A stretch of 64,000 nt of DNA from JADJPO01 sp963724535 (GCA_963724535.1 CAVRVD010000019.1:124001-188000); one strand, 5' to 3'. Numbered from the stretch's first letter, positions 34,675-43,792 are shown. The notes: generated from the letters alone by a model not told the origin. Numbers and translations are program-made.

Positions 34675-35387
34675 CGCGCGATCGCGGCGTAGACGTCCTG
34701 TTCGGAGACCTGCTTGGTGCAGAAGAACCAGTCGACGCACTCGACGCCGTCCTCGTGGCCGGCCATCCGGTCCGCGGCGGTGCCGCAGGACCCGGCGGGC
34801 GGGACGATCACGGGGTCGCCGGGGCGCCAGTCGGCTGGGGTGGCGACGTCGAGGGCGTCGGCGGTCTGCAGGGCGACGACGACCCGCTTGAGCTCGTCGA
34901 AGTTCCGACCGAGGCTGAGCGGGTAGTAGATGATCGTCCGGACGACGCCCGCCGGGTCGATCACGAACACCGCGCGGACCGCCTTGGTGCTGTCCTCGCC
35001 AGGCATGATCATCCCGTACTTGGTGGCGATGGTCATCGAGACGTCGTCGATGAGCGGGAAGGTGACCTCGACGTCGGCCATATCGCGGAAAGTGATCTTG
35101 TCCTTGATCGTGCGCAGCCAGGCGATGTGGCTGTAGAGGCCGTCCACGGACAGGCCGACCAGCTTGGTGTTGAGCCCCTCGAACTCCTTCTGCATGGTCG
35201 CGAAGGTCATGAACTCGGTCGTGCAGACCGGCGTGAAATCGGCGGGATGGCTGAACAGGATCACCCATTGGCCGGCGTAGTCGGCCGGGAAGGTGATCTG
35301 CCCCTGGGTCGTCTCGGCGGTGAACTGCGGTGCTGGGTCGCCGATCCGGGGCATAGACAGGGCGGCGCTCGAGGTGCTCTCGGTCAT
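34671..35387 (-). CDS. 1-Cys-type (Prx6-like) peroxiredoxin
   Basis: The 238-residue enzyme reduces peroxides. The peroxidatic Cys55 is in H-P-A-D-F-T-P-V-C-T-T-E, and the Prx6-type second half with K-Y-G-M-I-M-P-G...Y-Y-P-L-S-L-G-R-N is present. The C-terminal extension carries extra cysteines (S-C-G-T, V-E-C-V-D-W-F-F-C-T-K) that could resolve the sulfenic acid. The ATG has GAGGAGGG upstream. A CsoR-like operator lies 20-35 bp upstream of the start, and the membrane CPVC protein is translationally coupled downstream. Confidence 0.92.
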   Translation of the reverse strand: MTESTSSAALSMPRIGDPAPQFTAETTQGQITFPADYAGQWVILFSHPADFTPVCTTEFMTFATMQKEFEGLNTKLVGLSVDGLYSHIAWLRTIKDKITFRDMADVEVTFPLIDDVSMTIATKYGMIMPGEDSTKAVRAVFVIDPAGVVRTIIYYPLSLGRNFDELKRVVVALQTADALDVATPADWRPGDPVIVPPAGSCGTAADRMAGHEDGVECVDWFFCTKQVSEQDVYAAIAR

Positions 35388-35405
35388 GGTTCCCTCCTCG
35401 TGGCT

Positions 35406-35422
35406 TATACCCCCCAGGGTAT
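35406..35422 (-). promoter_or_regulatory. CsoR/FrmR/CstR-family-like operator
   Basis: The segment TATACCCCCCAGGGTAT has inverted arms ATACCC (35407-35412) and GGGTAT (35417-35422) around CCCA. The G/C-tract flanked by TATA-like ends is the layout bound by CsoR-family repressors that sense Cu(I), persulfide or formaldehyde. It sits just upstream of the peroxiredoxin operon, where a bound protein would block transcription. No regulator gene of this family is in the window. Confidence 0.6.
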
Positions 35423-35492
35423 CAGTGTCTCAGGACTGCGGGAGGAGGCGGGGTCGTGACGGAAGACCCAACCCGCAGGCGAGGAGGGCGGC

Positions 35493-38400
35493 TCAGGCGG
35501 GGACGACGCTCGCGGCGCGGAAGGTGGCTGACGGCATGGGGCGGTGCAGCCGCCAGGTGATGGCGATGGGCCGCTCGCCGCGGTGCGTGACGTACTCGGC
35601 GGAACCCAGGTTGAGGAACGGGGCGGCACCCAAGTCGTCGGTCGGAGCGTCGCGCACGAAGAGCAGCACGTGGGTTCCGTGCTCCACGTGGTGGAGGTAG
35701 CGCCGGCCGGCGGGGCTGGTCACCGAGGTTGCGTTCTGCGACTCCCAGTGGAACAGCTCTGGACTGATCGCGTAGTCCCGGTACATGGTGGTGGGCGAGA
35801 ACTCCCGCTCGGTCTTGCGCAGGTTGATCATGAGCGCGTCGATACCCGGGTCGGGCGACCAGGCTACGCCGGTGATGTTGCCGCGGGCCGACCGGTCCTC
35901 GCCGGCGTAGTCGATCGCGGCGAGGATCTCCTCGCGCCGGTAGTGCGCATGGCTGGCCAGCGGCAGCGCACCGAGTGGGTCCGGCAGCTGGGCCGGGAGG
36001 GTGCGGGCCACGTCGAGAGTGTGCTCGAGCAGCTGGCCGATCTCCTCGCAGACGGCCTGGTGCGCGCGCAGATGCGCGATTCCGTCCTGGTAGGTGGGAT
36101 GCCCATTGCGGTTCGGCCAGAGGGTGAAGAACAGCATCCGGGCCAGGCGGCGTCCGGTCTCGTCTAGGTCGTCGTAGTCGGGCCCGTTCTCCTCGACCAC
36201 GTGGCGGTAGAGGCGGGCACGCTGCGGGTCGTCTACGTGGGTGAGGGCGCTGATCCGACGCAGCAGGGCGGCATCGTCGGGGCCAGGCGCCGGGACCTGG
36301 AGCTCGGCGGCGCGACGCAGCGCCGTCCAGCTGCCGTTGGACCGGTAGATGTCGCGCAGTTCGCGTCCGGACTCGCCAAGGTAGTCGGACAGGGACATCT
36401 CGCCGTGCGAGCGGACGTCCTGGGCAAGCTGCGTGCGCGACAGCCGGAGCTGGGTGCGGACGTTGTCCAGGACGATCTGCCGGGAGACGCGGTCCAGGAC
36501 AAGCTGGCACCCGGAGGGCAGGAAGGGAAACCCGTTTTCGATCTGGCGCTCCAGGCCGCGCCGGGTGGTACCGGTCAGAGCGCGGTAGCGCAGGTCGAAC
36601 CGGAACTCGCGGCGTTGTTGCCCGATGAAGTCGAGCACGGTGAGGACGGCCTTGCCCTGTGCTCGCCGCAGGCCCCGACCGAGCTGTTGGAGGAACACGG
36701 TGGCACTCTGGGTGGGGCGCATCAGCAGCAGCGTGTCGACGGTGGGCAGGTCGACACCCTCGTTGAACAGGTCGACGGTGAACAGGCAGCGCACTGCCCC
36801 GCGCCGCAAGTCCTCAACGGCCTGGTCGCGTTCGACGCGCGGGGTGTCGCCGGTGACCGCCCGTGCGCAGATGCCGGCCTCGGTGAAGACCCGGGCCATG
36901 TAGCGGGCGTGCGCGACGGAGACGCAGAACCCCAGCGCCCGCATTCGGCCGATGTCGGTGACCGCGTGGGTGAGCGCCTTGATGATCTTCGCAGCCCGGG
37001 CGTCGTTGCCGGTGTAGAGGCGGTCGAGGCCGTCGAGGTCGTAGGCGCCGCGCTTCCATTCCACAACGCCGAGGTCGACATCGTCGGCAATGCCGAAGTA
37101 GTGGAAGGGGACCAGCAGGTCGGCGGCCAGAGCATCCCACAGCCGTAGCTCATAGGCGGTACGGCCGTTGAAGAACCGGCGGACGTCGAAGCCGTCGGAG
37201 CGCTCCGGGGTCGCGGTCAGGCCCAGCAGCTCCTGCGGGTCAAGGTGGCTCAGGATCTGCCGGTAGGTGGGGGCTTCGGCGTGGTGGAACTCGTCGACGA
37301 CGACCACCGTGAAGGCGTCCGGTCGGAGTGCGGCGACACCCGAGGCGGTGAGGGACTGGACGCTGGCGAAGATGTGCCGCCACCGGTCGGGTCGGTGTCC
37401 GTCGACGTACAGCTCGCCGAAGGACCCGTCGGCGAGCACCTCGCGGTAGGTGCGTCGGGACTGCTCGAGGATCTCCCGGCGGTGGGCGACAAACAGCAGG
37501 GACAGATCGTCGGTGGCCGCCTCGCGCAGGCGGCGATAGTCCAGGGCGGCGACGACGGTCTTACCGGTGCCGGTGGCGGCGACCACGAGGTTGCGGTGCC
37601 GGTCGTGGACGACGCGCTCGGCGTCCAGCGCCTCCAGGACCGCCTCCTGATGCGGCAGCGGCCGCACCTCCAGCCCGGAGACGGTGACGGTCGAGTTGCT
37701 GTCCCGCCGTCCTGCGGATCGGGCAAGGGCATCGTCGAGCAGGTCGGCGTCCCGGTCCGGGTCATAGGGGGTGAAGGAACGGTCCTCCCAGTAGGTGTCG
37801 AAGGTGGCCTTGACCTTGCGCACCAGGTCGGGGGTGCAGACCGAGGACAACCGGACGTTCCACTCCAGGCCGTCGAGGAGGGCGGACCGGGACAGGTTGG
37901 AGCTGCCGACGAAAGCCGTATCGAACCCCGAGTCACGTTCCAGGAACCAGGCTTTGGCGTGCAGACGGGTGGATCGGGTCTCGTAGGAGATGCGGACCTG
38001 GGCCCCGAAGCTGCGGACGAGCTCGTCGAGGGCGCGGCGTTCGGTGGCACCGACGTAGGTGGTGGTAAGGACGCGCAGCGGGACACCTCGCTCGCGCAAC
38101 CCCCGCAGGGGTTCTTCGAGGACGCGGACGCCGTGCCAGCGGATGAACGCGCAGAGCAGACCGACCCGGTCGGCGCTGGCGAGCTCGGAGCGCAGCTCGG
38201 TGCTCAGCGAGGGCTCGTCCGGGGCGTTGGTGAGCAGGACGGCGTCGGACAGCGGGGTGATCGGGCGGACGAGATGGACGCCAGGGGCGACCCGGCGGGT
38301 GAGTGCCACCAACCGCTCGGTCGGCTCCACGAGCTGGTCCTGGACCTCCTCGAGGGCGACCAGCAGGTCGTTCACCAGACGGCGCCGCGTGGTGTCGTCG

Positions 38401-38609
38401 GGGGTCTGGGCGAGGACGCGGCGGACGGCCAGCGCGGTGTGCCGGGCGAGGACCTCAGGCGCCTCGTCGGGATCGACGTGCTCGAAGTGCGGATCGAGGT
38501 CGGTGTGCTCGGCCAGCAAGGCCAGCAGACGACGGGTCTTCATCGACTCGTAGACACCCGGTGCGAGCTCCCCCACGGTCGGCAGCTTGCCACTGCCGCA
38601 CTCGGGCAC
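35493..38609 (-). CDS. PLD-like nuclease plus superfamily 2 helicase, DUF3427 type
   Basis: The 1038-residue protein has a PLD-like domain (about 100-280) with H-A-K-A-W-F-L (about 215) and G-S-S-N-L-S-R-S-A-L, then an SF2 helicase (about 315-700). Motif I is A-T-G-T-G-K-T (about 344), motif II D-E-F-H-H (about 438), motif III L-T-A-T-P, motif VI Q-Q-L-G-R-G-L-R-R (about 640). The C-terminal third (about 720-1038) fits the DUF3427 partner domain. This architecture is known among DNA-processing and suspected defence proteins. GTG start. It stands alone; the His-rich eCIS-side gene ends 147 bp upstream on the same strand. Confidence 0.88.
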   Translation of the reverse strand: MPECGSGKLPTVGELAPGVYESMKTRRLLALLAEHTDLDPHFEHVDPDEAPEVLARHTALAVRRVLAQTPDDTTRRRLVNDLLVALEEVQDQLVEPTERLVALTRRVAPGVHLVRPITPLSDAVLLTNAPDEPSLSTELRSELASADRVGLLCAFIRWHGVRVLEEPLRGLRERGVPLRVLTTTYVGATERRALDELVRSFGAQVRISYETRSTRLHAKAWFLERDSGFDTAFVGSSNLSRSALLDGLEWNVRLSSVCTPDLVRKVKATFDTYWEDRSFTPYDPDRDADLLDDALARSAGRRDSNSTVTVSGLEVRPLPHQEAVLEALDAERVVHDRHRNLVVAATGTGKTVVAALDYRRLREAATDDLSLLFVAHRREILEQSRRTYREVLADGSFGELYVDGHRPDRWRHIFASVQSLTASGVAALRPDAFTVVVVDEFHHAEAPTYRQILSHLDPQELLGLTATPERSDGFDVRRFFNGRTAYELRLWDALAADLLVPFHYFGIADDVDLGVVEWKRGAYDLDGLDRLYTGNDARAAKIIKALTHAVTDIGRMRALGFCVSVAHARYMARVFTEAGICARAVTGDTPRVERDQAVEDLRRGAVRCLFTVDLFNEGVDLPTVDTLLLMRPTQSATVFLQQLGRGLRRAQGKAVLTVLDFIGQQRREFRFDLRYRALTGTTRRGLERQIENGFPFLPSGCQLVLDRVSRQIVLDNVRTQLRLSRTQLAQDVRSHGEMSLSDYLGESGRELRDIYRSNGSWTALRRAAELQVPAPGPDDAALLRRISALTHVDDPQRARLYRHVVEENGPDYDDLDETGRRLARMLFFTLWPNRNGHPTYQDGIAHLRAHQAVCEEIGQLLEHTLDVARTLPAQLPDPLGALPLASHAHYRREEILAAIDYAGEDRSARGNITGVAWSPDPGIDALMINLRKTEREFSPTTMYRDYAISPELFHWESQNATSVTSPAGRRYLHHVEHGTHVLLFVRDAPTDDLGAAPFLNLGSAEYVTHRGERPIAITWRLHRPMPSATFRAASVVPA

Positions 38610-38756
38610 ACCGGCATTTCAGGACGCTCAGTGTTTCCGCACGACGGCGCAGGATCGAGGACCTTGGACCATAGCCAGGTGGGCAACTACCCGATCTTTG
38701 GCGATCCGGCGCTTTGTCCCGTTTGGGACGTCAATCGCGATCTGCGCTAGTCGGCG

Positions 38757-39824
38757 CTAGTCGGCGCCACCCTTGTGGTGATGGGAATGGTGATGGTGGC
38801 TGCGACGGTGCTCGTGACCATGGTCGCAGCCGCAGTCATCGTCATGGTCGTGATCATGGTCGTGATCGTCGCTGTCGTCATCCTGGGTGTCGTCATCGCA
38901 GGAGTCGTTGCCACACAGCCGTTCGTACTCGAGCAGGACTTCCTCGACGGTCTTGGCAGCGAGGTCCTCACACCTCTTGCGTCGAGCCTGCAGGTGACAG
39001 TCCTTGACCGCCTTGCAGCCGGTCAGCACCGAGACGGCGTCGCTGAGTTTCGTCCAGCACGTCAGCGCACGGCACAGACAGTCCATGTAGTCCTTCGTCT
39101 GCGCGAACCCGTTCCACACCTGGTCGAGATGACGCTGCGCGACGAGCGCCGAGACGTAGACCTTCTTGATGTCGACCGTCGCCGGGTCGGCTCCCAGGTC
39201 GGCGTTGATGGCGTCGATCTCGGCCTTGACGGCGGCCACCCGGGCGGTCAGGGCCTCCGGCTCGGCGATCAACGTGGCGAAGCACTCCTTCTCGCGCAGA
39301 AGGCGACCCTCGTACTCGCCGATCCGGCCGGCCAGCTCGTCGTAGTCCTCCGGGCAGGTCTTGTCGACGTCGCAGTCCTCGGCCGCGCAGCATTCCCCGC
39401 CGGTGCCGCACTCGTCGAGCTGACACCGGATGTGTCGGTAGGCGCGGTCGAGGCAGTCCGCCACGTCGTCCTGCTTGATCTGGCAGCGGATCCGCTCGAT
39501 GAGCTGCTTGGTCTGATGGCGCAGGTCCTGCACCTCCAGCGTGGCTGCGGTCCGGGCCGCCCGGTAGGCGCTCCGGGCTGTGGCGTAGTCGGTACCGGCC
39601 TGTTGCAGCTCCGGCTGTGACTGCGCGTTGTAGGCCGCCTGCGCCGCGATGCCCTCGGCCTGGCAGGCGAGATCGTCGATTAGGTCCGGGTCGCAGTCCT
39701 CGCAGCCCGGTGGCGGGGTGTGGCAGCCACAGTCGTGGTCATGACCGTCGTGGTCATGACTGTCGTGATCATGACTGTCGTGATCATGGTGCTTGTCGTC
39801 GCGATGCTCGTGCTCCGCAGACAT
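38757..39824 (-). CDS. His/Asp/Cys-rich protein divergent from the eCIS operon
   Basis: The 355-residue protein has a His/Asp-rich start (about 5-32, D-H-D-S-H-D-H-D type), Cys pairs (C-G-C, C-E-D-C), a central helical region with paired cysteines (about 50-300, coiled-coil-like), and a second His/Asp-rich tail (about 320-355, with H-D-H-D-H-D-H-D and H-H-H-H-S-H-H-H). Such ends bind Zn, Ni or Cu. No signal peptide is seen, so it is probably cytoplasmic. A GGGAG site precedes the ATG (39822-39824). Only 122 bp separate it from the DUF4255 gene on the other strand, so they may share control. No family is recognised. Confidence 0.75.
   Translation of the reverse strand: MSAEHEHRDDKHHDHDSHDHDSHDHDGHDHDCGCHTPPPGCEDCDPDLIDDLACQAEGIAAQAAYNAQSQPELQQAGTDYATARSAYRAARTAATLEVQDLRHQTKQLIERIRCQIKQDDVADCLDRAYRHIRCQLDECGTGGECCAAEDCDVDKTCPEDYDELAGRIGEYEGRLLREKECFATLIAEPEALTARVAAVKAEIDAINADLGADPATVDIKKVYVSALVAQRHLDQVWNGFAQTKDYMDCLCRALTCWTKLSDAVSVLTGCKAVKDCHLQARRKRCEDLAAKTVEEVLLEYERLCGNDSCDDDTQDDDSDDHDHDHDHDDDCGCDHGHEHRRSHHHHSHHHKGGAD
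39733..39792 (-). repeat. 15-bp repeats coding for S-H-D-H-D
   Basis: Four tandem copies of a 15-bp unit encode the His/Asp-rich N-terminus of the divergent eCIS-side protein. The units differ at a few third positions, so the protein repeat is being kept. Confidence 0.8.
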
Positions 39825-39946
39825 CAGGGCTCCCTTCGGGTCGGGCTCGTGCAGGAGTCTGCGGCCACCGGTGTCACTGCACCGTTGCTCGGCGCACCAC
39901 CGGTCCGGCAACGGTGGCGTGACGCGGGCCGGCGCACGATCGGCCC

Positions 39947-40540
39947 ATGGCGGGACATCGGGCGCTGGCCGCGGTCGGCCGCAGCGTCGTCGATCTGCTG
40001 AACCGGCGGATCGGTGAGCGGCTGCCCGCCCCACCGCGCCCCACGGCCGTTCTGGCCGGCACCGTCGACTTCGACGAGGTGAACAGCAGCCCGACGGCGG
40101 TGATCCAGTACCCCGCGATCTCGGTCTACTGCTACAAGGTCGGCGTCGACACCGAGACCAGACCCGGGTGGTCGGCGGTCTCCAGCGCCGACGGCATCCC
40201 GCGCATCCCGCTGCGGATGCACCTGATGATCGCGGCCTGGGACACGGTGGTGGAGAGCGAGCTGGAGTGGCTCGGTCTGGCCGCGCAGATCCTGGAGGGC
40301 GAACCCATCCTGTCCGGCCCTCTGTTGCACCCCAGCGGGGACTGGCGACCGGGCGAGATCGTCCAGGTGGTGACCGACGACGTCGCGCTGGAGTCGATGA
40401 GCGAAGCCTTCCAGGCGCTGACCACCGACTACCGACTGAGCCTGCTCTACCAGGCGCGCGTCGTCGTCCTGGAGGGACCCGCCGGATCGACGGACGAATC
40501 CGTCACAACTGTCGCCGCTCGGACGGAGACCGTGCCGTGA
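39947..40540 (+). CDS. eCIS DUF4255 protein (Afp16/Pvc16-like tube-sheath cap)
   Basis: The 197-residue protein matches the DUF4255/Pvc16 N-terminal domain: A-L-A-A-V-G-R-S-V-V-D-L-L-N near the start, I-Q-Y-P-A-I-S-V-Y-C-Y-K-V and R-I-P-L-R-M-H-L-M-I-A-A-W-D. In Afp and PVC particles Afp16/Pvc16 ends the tube and sheath at the distal tip and sets their length. Here it is the first structural gene of the eCIS run, and its TGA overlaps the next GTG (GTGA). Confidence 0.88.
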   Translation: MAGHRALAAVGRSVVDLLNRRIGERLPAPPRPTAVLAGTVDFDEVNSSPTAVIQYPAISVYCYKVGVDTETRPGWSAVSSADGIPRIPLRMHLMIAAWDTVVESELEWLGLAAQILEGEPILSGPLLHPSGDWRPGEIVQVVTDDVALESMSEAFQALTTDYRLSLLYQARVVVLEGPAGSTDESVTTVAARTETVP

Positions 40541-41385
40541 GCCTGGACAGCCTTGAAACCGTGGTGGGTCCCGCCCAGGTACTGCACCGGCTGGCCCTGG
40601 GGGTCGAGTGCGTCGACGCCGTCACCGCGCGGCGCATCCGTACCGAGGTCGCCATGGGCCGCGAGGTGGACCAACGACTCCTGCCTCGCGTGTTCGACGC
40701 GCAGTGGCCATGTATCTCTTTGGAACGCAAGGGAATCGGCCGCGCCCAGATCCGGTTCGACCACACCACTCCGGCAACGGTGCGGCTGCGGCTGGTCGAC
40801 CCGCTGCGCCGGGTCGTGGCGCGCCGGTTCGATGTGCCGCTATGGACGCTGACCGAGATCCGGGCGGGTGAGGCCGCCCCACCGGTGGTTGCGGCGGCCT
40901 CGCGCGTGCTGCGCCCCTGGCTGTGGCCCGGCTCCGCCGCCGGGCTGCCACGCGGCGCGACGGCGATCCGGGGCACGGTCCGCACCGGCGACACCCCGGT
41001 CCGCTGGGCGCGGCTGACCGCCGTCCGGCCCGGAGACGGCCCGATCGGGCGCGGTCACGCCGACGAGCGCGGCGAGTTCCTGATCCTGATCACCGACACC
41101 GGGTCCCTGCCGCCGCCGGCACCGAGCACCCTCGACGTCGACCTGGAGGTCGTCGCGCCCGACCCGGCGACGGCGCCGGACCCCCTCGATCGGTACGCCG
41201 ACCTGTTGATCGAGCCGTTACTCCGGCCGGCCAACCCGCCGCTGCCCGCCGAGCTCGACAACGCCGTGCTGCGCGGCACGGCCGTTCCGGCCGGATACGT
41301 CCCCAACACCGCAGTCGTGCCGACGCTGACCGTCACGGTCGGCGGCGAACTCACCCTGACCGAGGCGATCCCGTTCGCCGCCTGA
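40537..41385 (+). CDS. eCIS-associated protein with carboxypeptidase-regulatory-like domain
   Basis: This 282-residue protein is not recognised as an Afp/PVC component. Residues about 145-200 fit a carboxypeptidase-regulatory-like beta domain (I-R-G-T-V-R-T-G-D-T-P-V-R-W-A-R-L-T-A then H-A-D-E-R-G-E-F-L-I-L-I). The N-terminal half has V-G-P-A-Q-V-L-H-R-L and R-A-Q-I-R-F-D-H-T-T-P. There is no signal peptide. The GTG overlaps the DUF4255 stop, so it is translated with it and may be a cap or sheath-associated protein. It ends 22 bp before the sheath gene, which has a GAGGAG site in the gap. Confidence 0.7.
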   Translation: MSLDSLETVVGPAQVLHRLALGVECVDAVTARRIRTEVAMGREVDQRLLPRVFDAQWPCISLERKGIGRAQIRFDHTTPATVRLRLVDPLRRVVARRFDVPLWTLTEIRAGEAAPPVVAAASRVLRPWLWPGSAAGLPRGATAIRGTVRTGDTPVRWARLTAVRPGDGPIGRGHADERGEFLILITDTGSLPPPAPSTLDVDLEVVAPDPATAPDPLDRYADLLIEPLLRPANPPLPAELDNAVLRGTAVPAGYVPNTAVVPTLTVTVGGELTLTEAIPFAA

Positions 41386-41407
41386 ACCCGACGAGGAGAA
41401 GTGAGCC

Positions 41408-43285
41408 ATGCCCGAGTACTTGACGCCAGCCGTGTACGTCGAGGAGACCAGCTTCAGGTCCCGATCCATCGAGGGGGTGCCTACCAGCACCTTCGGCATG
41501 GCTGGGCTGACCCGCTACGGGCCGCTGGCCTACCAGCTCACGCAGCCGCGGGTGACGATGGTCGACAAGCCGACGCTGGTCACCAGCTTCACCGAGTTCG
41601 AGCGGGCCTTCGGCAGCCTGGACAACGTGGGGGCCGGCGTCGACCGGGTCAACTACCTCGCCTATGCGGCGCGGGCCTTCTTCGAGAACGGCGGTCGGCG
41701 GCTCTACGTCTGCCGGGTCTTCCCCTTCGCCACCGTCGACGACGGGTCCGGCAACCAGGTCATCGACGTCGACGCCAACTTCGCCAGGCTGGACCTGTCG
41801 GGCACCCCGCCGCTGGCGGTCTGGAGGGCCCGGTGGCCGGGGGCTACGGGGGCCTCGATCAGTGTCATGGTCGCCTTCCGGCGCAGCAAGAACGTGCTGG
41901 TCGGCACCCAGCTCCGGGGCGTCTCACCGGGCGCCGCGGTCGAGATCGTCGACGACCCGACCGATCTGCCCAAGGACGACGTGGCGCCGGTCGCCGGCAA
42001 CGTGCGGATCGTGGCGGCCGGGGCGGGCAACACCCTCGAGCTGCGCAAGGACGACGGCAGCACTGAGGCCCTGCCGTCGGGAAAGGCGGTGTGCCACATC
42101 ACCCTCGACGTCACCGTGGCGATGGGCGACGTGCGCCTGGACAGCTACACCGGGCTCGAGCTAGACGCGCTGCACCCCCGAGCGATCAGCAAGGTGCTCG
42201 GCGCCGAGCGCCCGACGGACCCGCTCAGCCTGATCTGGCTCGACCTGGAGCGGCCCGACTCTGGCGGCAACCCGACCCCGCCGGCCACGTCCAGCGAGCT
42301 GCTGGGTGCACTGCTCGACCTGGACGACCTCACCTACCTGAGCGGCGGGGGGGACGGCGCGGCGCTGTCCCCCGACGACCTAAAGGGCGAGAAGTCCGAC
42401 CCGGACGACGCGAACAAGGCCGCCACCGGGCTCGCCGCCCTGGGCGAGATCGACGACATCGCCATCATCGCCACGCCGGACGCCGTCCGGTTCGCCAGCG
42501 AGGCCGAGCGCAAGACCGCGGTCGACAACCTGATCGGGCACTGCGAGCGGCTGCGCTACCGGATCGGGGTCGTGGACCCGCCCAAGGACCAGTCCATCTC
42601 CGGCGTGCGCGCCTTCCGATCCCAATACGACACCAAGTACGCCGCGCTGTACTACCCCTGGGTGGAGATCGTCGACCCGACCGCGACCAATGACCCGGGC
42701 GCAGCGCCGGCCACCCTGCAGCTGCCCCCCTCGGGGTTCACCGCGGGCATCTACGCACGCAGCGACGTCGCGCGCGGCGTCCACAAGGCGCCGGCGAACG
42801 AGGTGGTGCTGGGCATCACCCGGTTCATGCAGAACGTCACCTTCGACCGGCAGTCGGTGCTCAACCCGGAGGGGATCAACGCATTGCGGTTCTTCCCCGG
42901 CCGCAGCAACCGGATCTGGGGCGCCCGGACGATGAGCTCGGACCCGGAGTGGAAGTACGTCAACGTCCGCCGGCTGTTCATCTACCTCGAGCACTCGATC
43001 GAGAAGAGCACCCAGTGGGCCGTGTTCGAGCCGAACAACGAGGCGCTGTGGGCCAACATCCGCCAGACCGTCTCAGACTTCCTGCTCGCCACCTGGCGCA
43101 CCGGGGCCCTGATGGGCACCAAGCCGGAGGAGGCCTTCTTCGTCCGCTGCGACCGGACCACGATGACCCAGAACGACCTCGACAACGGCAGGCTGATCTG
43201 CCTGATCGGCGTGGCCCCGACCTACCCGGCCGAGTTCGTCATCTTCCGGATCGGCCAGTGGACGGCCAGCGCGCAGCAGAGCTGA
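41408..43285 (+). CDS. eCIS tail sheath protein 1
   Basis: The 625-residue protein is a contractile sheath subunit (Afp2-4/Pvc2-4-like). Typical features are P-A-V-Y-V-E-E-T at the start, F-G-M-A-G-L-T-R-Y-G-P, the F-F-E-N-G-G-R-R-L-Y-V-C-R segment, R-R-L-F-I-Y-L-E-H-S-I-E and W-A-V-F-E-P-N-N-E in the C-terminal core. The ending G-V-A-P-T-Y-P-A-E-F-V-I-F-R-I-G-Q-W matches sheath proteins. Contraction of the sheath drives the tube. The middle (about 140-400) is variable and faces outward. An ATG with a GAGGAG site upstream is used. Confidence 0.95.
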   Translation: MPEYLTPAVYVEETSFRSRSIEGVPTSTFGMAGLTRYGPLAYQLTQPRVTMVDKPTLVTSFTEFERAFGSLDNVGAGVDRVNYLAYAARAFFENGGRRLYVCRVFPFATVDDGSGNQVIDVDANFARLDLSGTPPLAVWRARWPGATGASISVMVAFRRSKNVLVGTQLRGVSPGAAVEIVDDPTDLPKDDVAPVAGNVRIVAAGAGNTLELRKDDGSTEALPSGKAVCHITLDVTVAMGDVRLDSYTGLELDALHPRAISKVLGAERPTDPLSLIWLDLERPDSGGNPTPPATSSELLGALLDLDDLTYLSGGGDGAALSPDDLKGEKSDPDDANKAATGLAALGEIDDIAIIATPDAVRFASEAERKTAVDNLIGHCERLRYRIGVVDPPKDQSISGVRAFRSQYDTKYAALYYPWVEIVDPTATNDPGAAPATLQLPPSGFTAGIYARSDVARGVHKAPANEVVLGITRFMQNVTFDRQSVLNPEGINALRFFPGRSNRIWGARTMSSDPEWKYVNVRRLFIYLEHSIEKSTQWAVFEPNNEALWANIRQTVSDFLLATWRTGALMGTKPEEAFFVRCDRTTMTQNDLDNGRLICLIGVAPTYPAEFVIFRIGQWTASAQQS

Positions 43286-43336
43286 CCGCACCGGTCGACT
43301 CATTCGACACCCACCACGTGAGCGGAAGGACCTCCC

Positions 43337-43792
43337 ATGACAGTGCGGGACAACCCCTACGGCGCCTTCAACTTCATCGTCCGCCTGGGCAACGAGGGCG
43401 GCGAGGACCAGATCGTCGGCGGCTTCGCCGACGTCAGCGGGCTCGGCAACGAGGTGAAGTTCTCCGAGTACCGCAACGGCAACGACCCGGAGAATCACGT
43501 CCGCAAGATCGCCAACACCGACAGCACCGACGACGTGACCCTCAAGCGGGGCGTGATCGGGGACCTGCGCCTGTTCGAATGGCTCAAGGCGACGCGGGAG
43601 GGCGACCACGACCCGAGGACCGTCACCATCACCTTGCTCACCGAGGCCAAGGAGCCTGCGGTGCGGTGGATCCTGCAGGCCGCCCAGCCCAAGAAGTGGG
43701 TCGGACCCACGCTGGCCGCCAAGGGCGGCGGAGAGGTCGCCATGGAGGAGCTGCAGCTGGTGGCCGAGCGGATCGACTTCGAGTCGGTCTGA
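43337..43792 (+). CDS. eCIS tail tube protein 1 (gp19-like)
   Basis: The 151-residue protein matches inner tube proteins of the T4 gp19 class (Afp1/Pvc1-like): D-N-P-Y-G-A-F-N-F-I-V-R-L, G-G-F-A-D-V-S-G-L, then L-K-R-G-V-I-G-D-L-R-L-F-E-W and the final M-E-E-L-Q-L-V-A-E-R. Stacked hexamers form the tube that carries cargo. The GGAAGGA site precedes the ATG by 6 bases. Confidence 0.95.
   Translation: MTVRDNPYGAFNFIVRLGNEGGEDQIVGGFADVSGLGNEVKFSEYRNGNDPENHVRKIANTDSTDDVTLKRGVIGDLRLFEWLKATREGDHDPRTVTITLLTEAKEPAVRWILQAAQPKKWVGPTLAAKGGGEVAMEELQLVAERIDFESV

Noticed and set aside
37245..38750. 501-codon plus-strand frame over the helicase gene
   Set aside because: Antisense shadow of a gene with all helicase motifs.
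39733..39792. CRISPR or operator array near the eCIS start
   Set aside because: Contiguous 15-bp units in frame in the His-rich protein, encoding S-H-D-H-D.
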